Origin: Climacium dendroides
Lineage: Eukaryota > Streptophyta > Bryopsida > Hypnales > Climaciaceae
Length of the DNA stretch: 64,000 nt
NCBI GenBank assembly: GCA_950106755.1
Contig: OX467083.1
Location: 35,335,029 to 35,399,028 of the forward strand
Direction of reading: 5' to 3'
Shown here: one piece after another, positions 35,800 through 48,640 of the stretch
Position numbering within the stretch: position 1 is the stretch's first letter
Layout of the letters: every line of letters begins with the position of its first letter
Made by a program: the position numbers and the translations under genes
The notes under the pieces: generated by a model
Told to the model about the DNA's origin: nothing
The model's database searches: none
What the model saw: the letters and a program-made list of their open reading frames with translations, nothing else

Positions 35800-37944
35800 T
35801 CAAAACTCTTCCTCTTGTACCAGCTCAACACCTGATTCCCTAGTCGGCATTTTCTCGAGTCTACTCCCTAAAAATTCATCAACTCTGGTCAGCTGCTCTG
35901 AGTTTACATTATCAGGTACCAGTACATCGTCCCCGTCACCCACAGATAACTCTGGTTGAGCAGAAGCCCCAGGCATTTTACTATTGTCTTGCTCCCGTCT
36001 GTCCTCCACCTCGGAACCATACTCCTGCATCCTCATATACTGCATTGGTGGACCATAGGCATCTGCTGGTAGACTCCTCGGTAACTCTCTATTTTTGAGG
36101 TCTTGCCCTAACCTCCCCAAAGTCTGCAACTTCGGATCATCATCATCACGAAGACCCTCGTTAGCATCAGGTGCATAATCCTCGACATCCGCAGATGCCT
36201 CTGCTTGGTTTGGCACCATGTCACTAGACTCTGGCTCCCATGTATCCTCCGAATCAGAACCATATTCCTGCATCCTCATATATTGTCTCGGTGGGGCTTG
36301 AGCACGTCTTTGGAATTCCCCATCTTTTTGCTTTCGACCTAATCTTCTCAGAGCCTGCAGCTTGGGTTCTTCTTCAAACTCATTCGGAAATTCTTCGTAA
36401 TCTAGCTGCGTCAGTCTCCATCTCCTTGCAGTTTGTGGTTCAGGAGAGGCGTTGCTCAAACTAGAACCCGGTATCATGTCTACTGAATCTGGCAACCTGG
36501 CTTGTGTATCTCGACCCTGCAGAATGCACACGCCGTATCAATTCTTGCGGGGAGAGGAGTACCAGTAGTATAGTGGGACCAGCTGTGCAGACCTGGCGTA
36601 CTATAGGATACCGAAGGCAACGAAGCCTTATCCAAAGTAAAGAATATACTGGTGTATTTAAGAAAACGAAAATTGAATGAGATCAACCAATAGAGGACCT
36701 CATTTTGAAAAGAAATTAGTACACCCCAAGCAGGCCTAGCAGCTGTTCCAGCCTTATCACAAACCCTCCATAGGAGGGTTTGTGATTTATGAGGGTTTTC
36801 AAAGAGCACCTAGAAGTTGGGATGTGGGATTTATCTAGAGTGACTTCAAAGCATAAGGCATGGAGGAAGAAACAATAAGGTATGCTGGATTTCCTCCACC
36901 AGGTTCTCTCTAGTACAACTAGCCACTCTTGCATGACACACATCCAATTATGCCTCGATCGAGTCAATGCTGAAAACCCAAATGCATAAGAATCGAATGC
37001 TAAATTTTACCTTCAAAGCCGGAGTCTCGGCAGATGTAGAAGAAGAACTCGCCCTCAAGATCTCAATCAGATTTTCAAACACTGGCCTTTCCAGGCAAGG
37101 GTCTTCCGCAAGCCAGAGGTCCACGTCCGGAAGATAAACATCTCGAACAGCCATGAACCGCGACAGGCTCTTGATATCCGACAAGACGAGCACCTCCACT
37201 GCCTCTCCCACTCGCACCTGCTGGTTCTTCTTACTGGGCAACCCTACCTTCATCTGCACAAAATGAACTTCCATTTACCACTTCTGCACTTCCCAAACGA
37301 AGACGACACCAAAACCAAGAAGGGCCAGAGCTCCAAACCTCGAGAATGGCGGAGCTCCCGTCCCCGATGACCAGTTTCAAAAAGGGCTTATCAAGGCCTT
37401 GCGACTCAAAGATTTCCTGAAACACATCATCACTGCGAGGCTTTTTCACCGGCTTCACCAGATTCACGGACAAGACCCTGGCTCTCCAAAGCCCTGCGTA
37501 CGGGTATTGCAGCCGTAGGGAAGTATTGGCAAACGAAGTGCTCAGGATGGGATCCCACGCCCAATACAGAGACGCGACGGCAGCGGCCGTGGTGTTGAAG
37601 TTGTAGAACACCACGGAGCCCGCCAAGGAGATCGCCAATCTCGCCAACCAAGTGGCCGGCGTTCCCAGCTTCTGCAACCTCTGCTCCCCAGAGCCTGACC
37701 ACGGCAACACCTGCGCAATCTCGTCGTTCTTCAGCCTCATGATTCGGGGCTTCACCTTCGTCGCCGCAGCCACCACGACGCAGACGCCATGAGCTTTGCC
37801 TCGGGAGTGTACAAGAGGATTCAGCATCCGCGATTTGCTTGCGAAATTCACCGCCCTCAGTCCCATTCCTTGCAGCATCGTACAACTCGAACCGAATTGC
37901 GACTGACAACCCATAGTTTGCAAATCAGAAGAATCGTCTTTCAA
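35800..37944 (-). CDS. Conserved plastid-type membrane protein of unknown function
   Basis: Three minus-strand exons (37944-37339, 37253-37011, 36516-35800) join in phase 0 with GT-AG ends, giving 521 residues. The first 60 or so residues are rich in Ser, basic and small residues and fit a transit peptide. A membrane segment lies at about 98-128, directly followed by YWAWDPIL. Further conserved-looking parts are YAGLWRARVLSV (149-160) and AVRDVYLPDVDLWLAEDP (237-254). I recall plant chloroplast proteins of this type, but no function is known to me and I give no symbol. The C-terminal third is acidic and holds two copies of a repeated block starting PKLQ (about 334 and 411), each with YMRMQEYG (362-369 and 443-450). 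The start could instead be Met11, since both lie before the presumed cleavage site. Confidence 0.85.
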
Positions 37945-39664
37945 TCATCCTTCCACGACGGGTCCGCACAGACCCCAATTAATTGCCGTTCTTTAGATGC
38001 ATTGTGTGCTCCTCATTCCTAAACCCTCGAAACCGATGCAACCCTAATCTATCTATCTCTCACTCACCCCACAGGCCCACATGCTCTCCGCTTGCTTTTG
38101 AAAAGCGCGCTTCAATTCCCGTCAAGAGGGACATCCACCATAACGTCGCCACAATTCCTCTGAAAGCGCGGCGCTACTAAACGCAGCGAGGCAGCAATCC
38201 TGGCCATTGATGACACCATAACGAAAATTGCGAAAAAGCCCGCCACTGGACACACCAACACCTGGAATTAGGCTTTCACAACTTTCATAGGAAAATCGTG
38301 CAATGGTTGCGGGACTGATGAGACTCTCACAACAACAAGAGCCAGTTGACCTGTAAAATCCCAAGCCCCTCTTTTCATTAAAAAACACACACTAAAGATT
38401 GTCATATCTCAGTTGTCAAGAAAAAAGAAATTTACACATTTTTTTTTTTTTTTCATATCTAGTCATCGTAAGATCTTGCACTAGACTAGTATAAGAATTT
38501 GGGGAATCTTTTTTTAAAACTTTCACCATACATATTGCAAGATAAGATAGTGTCCTCTTAACTCCTAAATGTCCAAGGCACCAAATTCTGGTGTGAACAA
38601 CACTTTGAAGTTAAATAATATCCAATTAAGTTGCTATTTTATTAGAACTGGCATCTAATCCAATCTGTATGGTGAAAGTTTAATATTTTTGATGACAAAA
38701 TATTTTTGAAGTTTACTTTTGGCATCAAAAATATGATTTTGAAAATGAATGGTTATATTCTTTTTATTTAAGATTTTGTACAAGGGTGTCCATTATAATC
38801 TTGACTTTCCATAGTGTTGAAGGCTCTTGAAAATGAGCCTTAAATACACTAGATATTGGGAAAAAAATCACAGTAGAAATTCATTTAAAAAAATCATAGA
38901 GTAGATTTTAAGCAGCCATATTTTTATTAGAGTTATGCATATTAGGCCCTTCAACCTCATTTCTTTTGGTGACCAATTTTTTAGATTTGACACCTTGATG
39001 ATCAAACATTGTAATCTTTCAATCCATAAGTGATATTGTTGTGTTTTCTTTTCCTATGTGATCTCTAACATGTCTAATTTCAATTTGTATAGTTACAATT
39101 CAAAAAAATTGATACAACTTATCAAAATGTTGATTTTTTGTTTAATTTAAAGCAAATTCCAAGAAGCTCAAAACAAGCCTTGGGCATTTAGAGGTTATAG
39201 CAACCATTTAAGAACTAGTTGCCTTTTCATGGAAGCTAAAATCCTTGAAATTTTTTTATTAAATTTTCATAGGAAGAAAATTAGAACTGGCATCTAATCC
39301 AAGTTGTTTTATACTTTTTGGACCTTTATGGAATTAGTTACAAATTTTTGAAGTTAAAATGAAGTAGTCACTAAAACCAACCACATCCTAAAGTGCACCT
39401 TGTTGGAATATTGAAGAAATGTATGTTTGTGTCTTGGTTGCTTTTAGAGCATGGTTACTTTTAAAGCAAACTACCTTATCAATGTTTAAATTGAATAAAT
39501 CAAAATTTTGAGCGCATTCTTTGTTCAAATAATTTGACTTTGAATCTTCTTAACTTCAATTTTTCATTTGAAGATTTTAATCTAAAAAAAATTTACATTG
39601 AAGATTTGAATTGAAAGTGGGGATAAAATTCAAAAAAATACATGATTTTCATTTTTAAAAATAT

Positions 39665-39987
39665 TGGACCACTTTAGCCATTGAATGAATTGAGGAAAAA
39701 TTATTTTCCTATTGCTAGAGCCAATCATTGTCTTTGATTTCCACACATCTCTTTACAAGTTAGACGCATTTTGGAAGACCTATAGTCACAAATAGGTGCC
39801 TATGCCCCAAATCTTTGAAAATTTATAAGTAACTCAAAAATTCTTGGAAAAATACCAAACCACTTGTATTAAGTTCTACATCTATTTTTCTTTCTTTGAA
39901 AAATGATCTAAAAATATTTTTATTCACAGAAACCTATGAAAAAGGCAAACCAATCCTTAAATGGTTGCTTTTAGAGCATACTACTTT
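39665..39987 (+). repeat. Dispersed repeat, copy 1 of a 320-340 bp direct pair
   Basis: It matches 49644-49987 along its whole length (shared words include CACATCTCTTTACAAGTT and TTTGAAAAATGATCTAAAAA) and ends at a TTTAGAGCATACTAC motif. A weaker relative may lie near 46860-47120. Noncoding. Confidence 0.8.
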
Positions 39988-40181
39988 AAAGCTTGGCCCC
40001 ATCCAAATCCGTAATCAATTCAATTGGTCACATTTTAAAGTCACAAATTCTTAGCCCTTTAGAGGTTGAAATTCTCAAGTGCAGAGGGTTGGTATTATAT
40101 GATGTGGAAGTAGACTGCACATTTTCAATGACATCAATAAGCAATTGCCCTATATAAGCATTGAACTAGCATGCTCTTGCA

Positions 40182-40566
40182 GTAAGGTAGAACTACCCAT
40201 TACCATACAAATTTGTTATCTAGGTACTTTGGAGAAGCTATTTATGAGCTCTTATATTTTTCAGAGATTGAATTGTTTGAGAGAAGTTAATTGCAAAAAG
40301 AATGAAGACATTTCGATTAAAATTGAGTTTTTTGTGATTTTTCAAAGCTGAAATGTTAAACTATGAGTAGACCCTTGTTGAAGCATGACCAGACCATTGT
40401 TGAAGTGTGGGTTGATGTGTCCACTTCCTAGTGCATTGCCATCATGATAATGGATTATTAAGATTGTGGTAATAGATGCACCAATGATAGTAATGGGAGG
40501 AACCTATAGGTGGCGGAATTGGGTAAAATAATGGTGGTATTGGACAGTTCCACCTTACACCTCAAA
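40182..40566 (+). repeat. LTR-like direct repeat, left copy
   Basis: It matches 42931-43284 along its length (shared words include AATGTTAAACTATGA and GTGGGTTGATGTGT or a one-base variant). The 2.4 kb between the copies contains no retroelement coding sequence. The pair could be the LTRs of a short or gutted element or simply two copies of a dispersed repeat. A TATATAA lies just before the left copy. Confidence 0.6.
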
Positions 40567-41752
40567 TTTGGATTTACTTGCAAGGAACAATTATGTTCCT
40601 GTCTTTTAAATGCATAGTGAGGTAGAGGTTACAGGTGAGCCCAATTTAAACTCAATTAATTTAAAAAAAAATTCCCAACCTCAATCCCAATCCAACCCTA
40701 ACCCCCATTATTTGTAATTTCAGATTGATATGGGATATTGCCATATTGCCATATTCGTATTATGTATTCATATACATCTTCTTCATCCATATTCATACCA
40801 TATTTGTATTCATATCTGTATCCTAAATCGACAACTTGGGGATTTTTTCCTATAAGAAGATCAGTGGTCTACAATTTTCAAAAATCAAAAGTGAGGGATT
40901 AATAAAAAAAATACGATGTTCACATCTTTTCATTGGATAGTTATGTAATGGCTTTTCTTGTTCATGTGCAAAGGATTCTCACAAACAAACTTCTTCACTT
41001 TCCTATTGTCAAGAAAACTATAATACTCTCATGACTAGGTCTTTTATCCATTGTTGGATATTATGCATAGGTGATTTTGTTTTGTTTGGAGATGCTTACT
41101 TTTGAAGTAATCTTCCATCCAATCTCTGCAGTTGTAGTATATCTCAACTAGATTTTTGTCCTCAAATTTGCCCTTGTCTTTTTGAATGAGGAAGATCAAA
41201 CAAAACACTTCAGCATGAAACTCAAAACTCAAGTTGAAAGAACTCATATTGAATTTTATACTCTATTTTGTTTAAACTTCCTCTTTCAATCACAAAAAAT
41301 TAGGAAAAACTTCAATACCTTTTGAGGGCTTTGAAATTGAATGTTCATTGAATTTGCAAATTTGCAACTAATCTAATAAGATATATTTCAATTTGTATTT
41401 CATCCAACTTTCAAAATTAAATGATATCATGATCAACTTCAAACCTCTTTGTTTTTTTATTATATACCTCCAATGCTTAAAATATTTGAAAAATTGAGTC
41501 CAATAAGGTGCAACTACCAATAGTCTTGAATGGTAGAATGCACTCCATTGATTATAAATAACACTTACTTGTTGAATTTCAAAGAAAAAACACAACATGA
41601 ATCTTTGAATTGGAATTAAAGGATATCTCTAATAACCAATTGCAAGAAGATGAATTTAAGTATTCTAGTTGAATCACTACATGCTTGCAAATTGTTTCCA
41701 TGCTCTCGAAACTTTGACTGGGTGACCTTTCACTTTTCCCCTAGCTGTCCAA

Positions 41753-42587
41753 TCATTAGAAGAAAAACGTGTTCAACACAACCGGCTACTATGCAACTAG
41801 TGTCCTATACAACTATCCTGTGACTATAAGACCTCTCTATTAGCACCAAATCTAAAGCAATTGTTTTATGTTGTTGTTTTATTCCATTGATACATTATTT
41901 TAGTTGTTGCTTAGTCGTTTTCTAGTTGTTTCCTAGTTGCTTTCAAAGTTCATTCTCATTTTGTCTTATATCAATTGTCCCATGTTAATTGTAAAGAGTA
42001 CCATTAGGTTGGACATATAAGACTTGTAAGGTGTTGTAGTCTCATGCAATAAATTTTGTTGATTTATTTCTAAGTCTTTTACAATTTCTATGATTTCTAT
42101 AGAGTATAGATTTCTACGACTTTTGGATTTCTACAATCTATAGAAATCAAAAAATATTTAAAATCCAACAAATTTTAAAATTTATAAAATTGTAAGGTTT
42201 CCTAAACCAATGAAATCTATTCAATATCAATTTAGAATTTTTGAAATCCAAGAAGAAGGTAGATTTGAAATTTTAAAATCTAGAAAAAATTTAGATTTAA
42301 AATTCTAAAATTTAGAAAAAAGGTAGTTCCGAAATTTTGCAATCTACAAATCATTGAAATTAATAATTTAAAATCTATAAATATACAAGTTGTAAACAAG
42401 TTGTAGATGAGTTACAAATGAGGCATGACTTTTTCAATTGGTATACCTTTTTTCTAGACATTAGGGTGTCCACTGCGACTAGAGGTCTCCAAATTATCAC
42501 CAGTCGCAGACTAGTCACAAATGTCCTATACAATTGAAAATCCAGTTGCATAGTGTAGTTGCAAAACCCCTCATTTTCTTCTAATGA
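41753..42587. mobile_element. Foldback-like element with imperfect long inverted arms
   Basis: Both ends begin TCATTAGAAGAAAA when read inward. The arms stay alignable for about 100 bp (shared TATGCAACT, GTCCTATACAA or a variant, GTGACTA and AGACCTCT). The interior is AT-rich with many short repeats of 'aaatttagaa' type and no protein. It sits between the two LTR-like repeats at 40182 and 42931. Confidence 0.65.
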
Positions 42588-42930
42588 ATCAAGACTAAAA
42601 CAAAAGAGACACTTTGTAAGTAAGGGTGTCCTCTTACAAACTCTACATGTCTCTCATTGAACCCTTTTTTATGAGATTACCCAAGACATAAGGTAGATGA
42701 AACTAAGATTGTCTTCTACAAGAAAAAGTTCTCTTAAGTATATGGTGCTACAACTATGCACTAAGATAGGTTTATACATTTATAAAGGTGTAATAATGGA
42801 ATGGCTACCTAACCTATGTTAGTTTTAACTACACTACTTTTCAAAAAAAGTACTTCAAATTGGGCCTACCTACAAACTACATAATTGACAATTATGCACG
42901 AAGAGAGGATGCACTAATAAAGGCTTTTCA

Positions 42931-43284
42931 TGTAAGATAGACTACCCATTACCACATAGATTTGCTATCTAGGCACTTTGGATAATTTTCTTGTCAACTT
43001 CCATATTTTTCAAAAATTAAAAAGTATGAGAGAAGTCAATTGCGAAAAGAATGAAGATATTTCAACAAGAAGTGGATTTTATGTAATTTTTCAAAGTGAA
43101 AATGTTAAACTATGAAGAGATCCCTGTTAAAGCATGAGTAAACCCTTGTTAAAACATGGGTTGATGTGTTCACTCTCCAAGTACATTACCATCATAATAA
43201 AGGATTGTAAAGATTGTGATAATAGATGGGTCATTGAGACAATTAGGTGGATGGTGATATTAGGCAATTCTACCTCATATTGAA
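42931..43284 (+). repeat. LTR-like direct repeat, right copy
   Basis: Partner of 40182-40566; about 354 bp, with indels and many substitutions relative to it, so the duplication is old. Noncoding. Confidence 0.6.
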
Positions 43285-43399
43285 CCTCCTCCTACCCAAA
43301 ACACAGATCGTCCATTCAAGCACTTGGTGGGACTTATTAGCCAAGCGGTGCAAACAGGACTAGGCTACATGTTAACAGACATTAATCATTGAATGAAAA

Positions 43400-46300
43400 G
43401 GGTTTGCCTACTGTCGCTCATACTCAAGAATCGCTACTCTGGTAGCACAATTGTTTGCAGGAGCTGGAGCTAAGCATAAAGCATGGGACAGTACAATCAC
43501 TGAGAAGAGCCTTTGCATGAAATGACATCATCGCCATCGGCAACACAATGCTCCTCATTATGGTTCAAAAAAACAATCTCAAAAACATGGATCTCTGAAA
43601 AAGTTTGTACTCATCCATCCTGCTTTTGCTCCTGAAGGTGTGTCTAGCTAAGCTTATTTCCTGGAAAAGGCAAGACTTATTAGTCCCTTGTCATGTTTAC
43701 GACCTGGAAAGTATCAATCACACTCAGCATAAATTAGTAGGTCAAACACATCATTCTTCCAGATGTTCAAAACAAACCACTCCTCCCCATACAGTATGCG
43801 TTGGTATCTGTTCTAGAAGGCTTATCAAAAAGAAGTTCAAATTTGTACATGCACATACACTTTTTAGTAACATAAAATTTTCATGCCGTGCACCTTCATA
43901 ATAAATGACTATTTAAGACTTGACAAAGTGTTAACACCCAACAGAAAAACCTGAGAGCAAACATAACATTATTAACCAACCTACCCTTGGGGAGTGGGAT
44001 AATCTTTCCCTAAATTCTTGGGAGTGAATTAGTTTAATCTACAGAATGGTTGGTTGGTTGGTTGGTTGAGAAGTTGCAACATTGAGGATCCCGCTTATTC
44101 GGGGAGTAAAAAGGACTCAATTTTAATTAATTTTATGTTATGAACCGAAGAATGTAGTAAGCTATAACGTAAACCAAAACAACTAGTGTATGATAGGTGA
44201 GAGAGACTTATTACTTTCTATGACCACTTGCCATTATGTGGTTGGCATAAGATCAAGCTCACTACGTCAACAACTGTTGACAGTGATAAGGATCTAAACA
44301 ATCCTCAGCACCCACCATCATTGCATTAAGTTACAATGTCACTTCTGCTTTTCAAGACTACAATACAATTATGCAAACTTGAGCATAAATACTCTAAACA
44401 AATCAACATTGATGTAGTTGAAACAAAGACTTCCAAAAATCCCTGCATACCAAAACTAATCATCCAAATAATATTGATTCAAGTTTAAAATGACACATGG
44501 CAAGCAAGGAAGTATTTGATTTGACAAGCTTGACTGTATTTGAGCAATTGCATGAAGTGCTATGATAGTGTCAATTTGTCACTGCTTTCAGGACCATAAA
44601 TTGGGTGGCACAATTACAACGTAAAATTCTAGTTAGTTAACCAAAAGAGTATGACCACAATGCGTCCTCTGGGTAAACCTCCACTGAGCACCATGCAGGT
44701 CCAAGTGAGGCAAAACACTTGGGAATGTCTCTCTGTAACACAAGTACCCTGCTCAGTACACTTAATCCTCATTGACACAAGATGAACTCCATCAAAGCCA
44801 TTCCAAACAGTATTCACAAATGATTCTATAATGTGTAAGAACCCTAGCAAACTATCAAACATAAAGATTTTAAAAGCCTATTTGCCAGCAACTAATAAGT
44901 CAAACACAAACTTTCACATTGACATTGAAGTAAAGGAAGTTGATCACATCGCATAGCCATGAAAGAAGGGCAAAAACTCACACAAGAGCACCACCAGCAT
45001 TGCCAAGCCTGGTCATACTTCCTTGCCAAATGAGCCATTGGTGACACTTGGTGCAATTCCAGTGCCTATTTCTGCCAGCCAATAGAGCATAAATTGCAGG
45101 ATCGCAGGACAATGGAGAATTGGAGACATCAAAGAAGCTACACTAAATAGTGAAATTAGGTTGCCTTAGGGTACTTTCACACCTGGCACTACGGGTGGTC
45201 TTACAGGGCACTCTTACGTTGAAGCGGGAGCAGGCTTTCACACCTGCAACCATTTGTAATTGCCAAGCCGAGGTGGAGTCTTGAGTGGCAGACCGCAAAG
45301 AGCGTTGCTTTCTCACGCTGTGGGCAACAAAAAATTTCAGTAAAGTGCTATACGGCCGAATTCAATGAGGAGTGCAATCATCGGGAAACGTAGATATGGG
45401 ACTTGTAGGACCAGTGATAGTTGAAAGGTCGATTAGAATAAAAGAGCGGTTGCAAAAGACAACACAATACAAAAATCTCCACCATCTCACAAAGTGCTTG
45501 GGTGGTTTGCAACCCGTTGGTTTGGCGATGAGATGCATCCACAAATGCAATGTCATGAATGCGTGTTCGTTGCATACAATTCTGCCCAATTCAATATCAC
45601 TAACATTTCCATTCTTGATGCACGCTCAAGTTGAAAGCCCTTCCGGAATCTGGCCGAGGTTTGTCAATCTTATGGTTTGGGGTCTGAGGTGCTTTGGGGG
45701 TTAACATCTAGTTGCGTTGTGAGTTGTGAGATCATGTGTACAACTGGCGGTTTGCAGACTGGGTTGTGAATTAATTGTGGACCTCATGAGCCCTAATATG
45801 CTTGGATCGGGAGTTAGATGCTAGCGTTCTTCTCTTGAGCAGATTCCGACGTGGGCTGATGATGAATATCAACAATAAAATGTTTTGTCAACAGACTTTG
45901 TGAAATTGAGCAGGGTTGTTCGGAGACTATCAACAGTCTGTCTGCTCATGAGTTTGAGCCAGTGATTATTAATGTGAACATAACATCGGAGGCCGGTAGT
46001 TGTACGTACAATGAAGCATCGACGATTCAAGCCTGACTGTGTTTTTGAAGATTCCAGAAATGAGATTTGTGAGAATAGAAGATAAATATGCATAATAGAC
46101 ATGCAAAGAGAGATCCAAAATGTTTCTGGCATTACACTCTTCCAGTCCTACACCAAGCAAAGTAGCCACAATTTTAAGTCTCTCACACGGCAACACAGAC
46201 AAGGCAACAAACGAGGAATCAGAGAGAATTTTGTACCCAGAAAACTTCTAGCAATGAAAACCATTGACAAATTACTTGTTCAAAATTTAGAGTTAAAGGT
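43400..46300 (-). other. Unresolved, possibly genic stretch on the minus strand
   Basis: Base composition is less AT-rich than the repeats around it. Several minus-strand segments look like exons next to plausible splice sites, but I could not join them into one product. From 5' to 3' they are about 46190-46030 (VATLLGVGLEECNARN), 46045-45900 (TTGLRCYVHINNHW), 45140-44985 (HWNCTKCHQWLIWQGS, with a CxxC), 44700-44640 (RDIPKCFASLGPAWCSVE, flanked by AG and GT) and 43645-43510. I recognise no family. It could be a multi-exon gene, a pseudogene or chance. A (GGTT)n run lies at about 44047-44068. Confidence 0.25.
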
Positions 46301-47443
46301 CAGAAATGCATGTCAATCCAGTACGAGATAGTTTCCTAGGACAAAGACTCCACATGACAAGAAGTTGTATCGTATATGTGAATGCTGCATAACTTTTGAT
46401 TACTGAATTTTTACCGAACCAACACAATAAAAGCGTTTCCATAAAAAACAGGCCTTCTCGGCTTTGTGCACTGACAGCTCTTATCTTTTAACAACTGACG
46501 TTACCAAACGTCAAGTGTAAAAATACTATTACTCAAGGAAGTTACCTCATGACTCACCACTTGTCCAAATGGAGGCACATGCAATTCTCTAAACCAGAGC
46601 CATGAACCAGTGCACCAACCCATGTAACACATGGTTCCTACATTATTGCATCTTTCTACAATAACTATATATATTTATATAGTATAGAATGATAAAAAAA
46701 TTAGTGTGGGGCAATCTAATTTCACTATTTAGTGTAGTCAATCTACTGAAATTCAGCTTAGACCTAGACATGGCCACCAAATATTTGTGTTGTACACACT
46801 CAATTCAGACGTGTAGTAGAAAAAAATTGCAAAGAAAAGAACTTGTATAAGGTAATTGCACCTGAAATGGACCACTTTTCAAATTTGACCTCTATTTTTG
46901 AAGGAAAACTAAAGACGGAGGATACTCAAAATTTCTTCTTTAGTGTCATTCTTCATGTGCATCAAATGCATTTTGGCATCACCTACATGACACTTTTAGC
47001 GCCCTACACCTTACATCTTTGAAATTTTGTAATTAATTCACAATGTGTCCAAAAATTATGGAACCACTTGCATTTTGATTCAAAATCCTTCACCAATGTG
47101 CAAAAATTGTCGTTCATTTTCTACAACATATTGGTCATGTTGCACAATTTATTCGTGCAATTTTAGGTGTAGTTACCTTATACACACCAAATAATGGTCA
47201 AACCATTACTTGGACTCTCAAAAACTGAAAATTAATTGTGCAGTGCACCGAGCAACTCATACACTCACATCTGGAATTAGGGCTTCACAACTTTGATAGG
47301 AAAATCATGGGCCATGGTCAGCACAAGTGCAAAATGCATTTTGGAGGGGTTAGGAATACAAGATTCTCTTTTTCCTTCCTCAACAGTTTCTTCCTCTACA
47401 TTGCCTACCCTCCACCCAAAAAATGAATTTTAATCTCTAAAGC

Positions 47444-48404
47444 GAGCCCTAAAGTCCCAAAGTAAGGACTCTTGGGATTTTGGGTAGGCTCATGTGATCT
47501 CAATCTTTGACTTAATTTTTTGAAATTTTTTTTGAAGATAGGAAATCAGATTAGCTTTCTAGGAATATAATTTATATTTCAATTGGTGCCCAGAAACAAA
47601 AGTTATGCTACCATGAGTCCAAAAAGCAACTCAAGGGGCAACCCAAAAAAAATCACAAAAAATTGATTTTTTTTATTTTAAATTTTTTTTCTCAAAGATT
47701 GTATTTTTCTCTACATTTGAAGCTTTGATTCATTCTATTTGGATTAGTGATGAGAAAGTTATGGACAATTTTGGGCAATCTAAACATCTTTTTAAAAAAA
47801 TAACTTATAGAATCCATTTTTGAATGCAATTTTTATGATTTTTCAAAATAAATTGTTAGGTATATTAGGTTAAGTTAGATTAAGTTTGCTTGCTAGAACA
47901 ATCTCACCATTGGGATTATTGTGTTTCAATTCCATCTCAGAGCTATTAATGGTTTAATTATTCCTTCCATCTCAGAGCTATTAATGGTTTAATTATTCCT
48001 TCCATCTTGAACCTACTTCTACTTAACAATTTTTTAATGAATGAAAATTAAATATTTTTTTGTTGAATTTTTTTCATTAGATTCTCAACTCAATTCTTCA
48101 ACATAAAAAATTAGGAAATCAAAACCAGCAATGCAAATATTTTAAATTAAGAAGATTCAAAGCCAAAAATCTAGCTATTGAAGGTATAAAAAAATTTGTT
48201 TCCTTCACTTTAAGTGCAAATATCTTACAATCTATGTGGTCAGTTTTTGAAATTTTTTTCAAGCATTTTCATACTAGTGTTGTACAAGATCCTATGGTTG
48301 GATTAGTAAAAAAACAATTTTTAAAGTTTTTTGCTCTTTGCATTAGAAATGGCAGTTTTGTGTAGGTTTTGATGGCAAAAAGGCCTTGGGACTTTAGGGA
48401 TTAA
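47444..48404 (-). mobile_element. TTAACCC-ended TIR element, copy e
   Basis: Left end GAGCCCTAAAGTCCCAA and right end CCTTGGGACTTTAGGGATTAA are inverted and about 960 bp apart. Core words (ATTGTGTTTCAATT) lie near 47920. It contains an exact 35-bp tandem duplication at 47931-48000. This is one of the best-preserved copies of the family and is noncoding. Confidence 0.65.
47931..48000. repeat. Exact 35-bp tandem duplication
   Basis: The 35-bp unit beginning TCCATCTCAGAGCTATTAAT is repeated twice without mismatch, followed by the first bases of a third copy. It lies inside the TIR element at 47444-48404 and is absent from the other copies, so it arose after insertion. Confidence 0.95.
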
Positions 48405-48640
48405 ATGAGTTTCTAATATGATTTTCCTCCCAAGATGTAGTGTTTTTGAGGCTCATCTCCAAGAGCCCTCAACACTAGAAAATCAAGATGTGCCATGAAC
48501 AGCCTTGCACAAAATCTTGAATAGAAAAATCATAATCATTCATTTTCAAAATTGGATTTTTGATGCTAAAACTAGTCTTTAAAAAGAATTTGAAAATAAT
48601 AAAATAAAATACTAGAAATAATAACTTTCTTAGGTTTTAT

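Larger units (their letters stand above)
37945..43400. other. Upstream region, then AT-rich repeat DNA
   Basis: The first few hundred bases are the likely promoter of the minus-strand plastid-protein gene. From about 38.4 kb the sequence is AT-rich repeat DNA, starting with a fragment of the TTAACCC family. It includes two long direct-repeat copies (39665-39987; 40182-40566) and a foldback element (41753-42587), listed separately. No gene can be supported. Confidence 0.6.

Noticed and set aside
40690..40710. CCCTAACCCCC, telomere-like
   Set aside because: A single degenerate occurrence.
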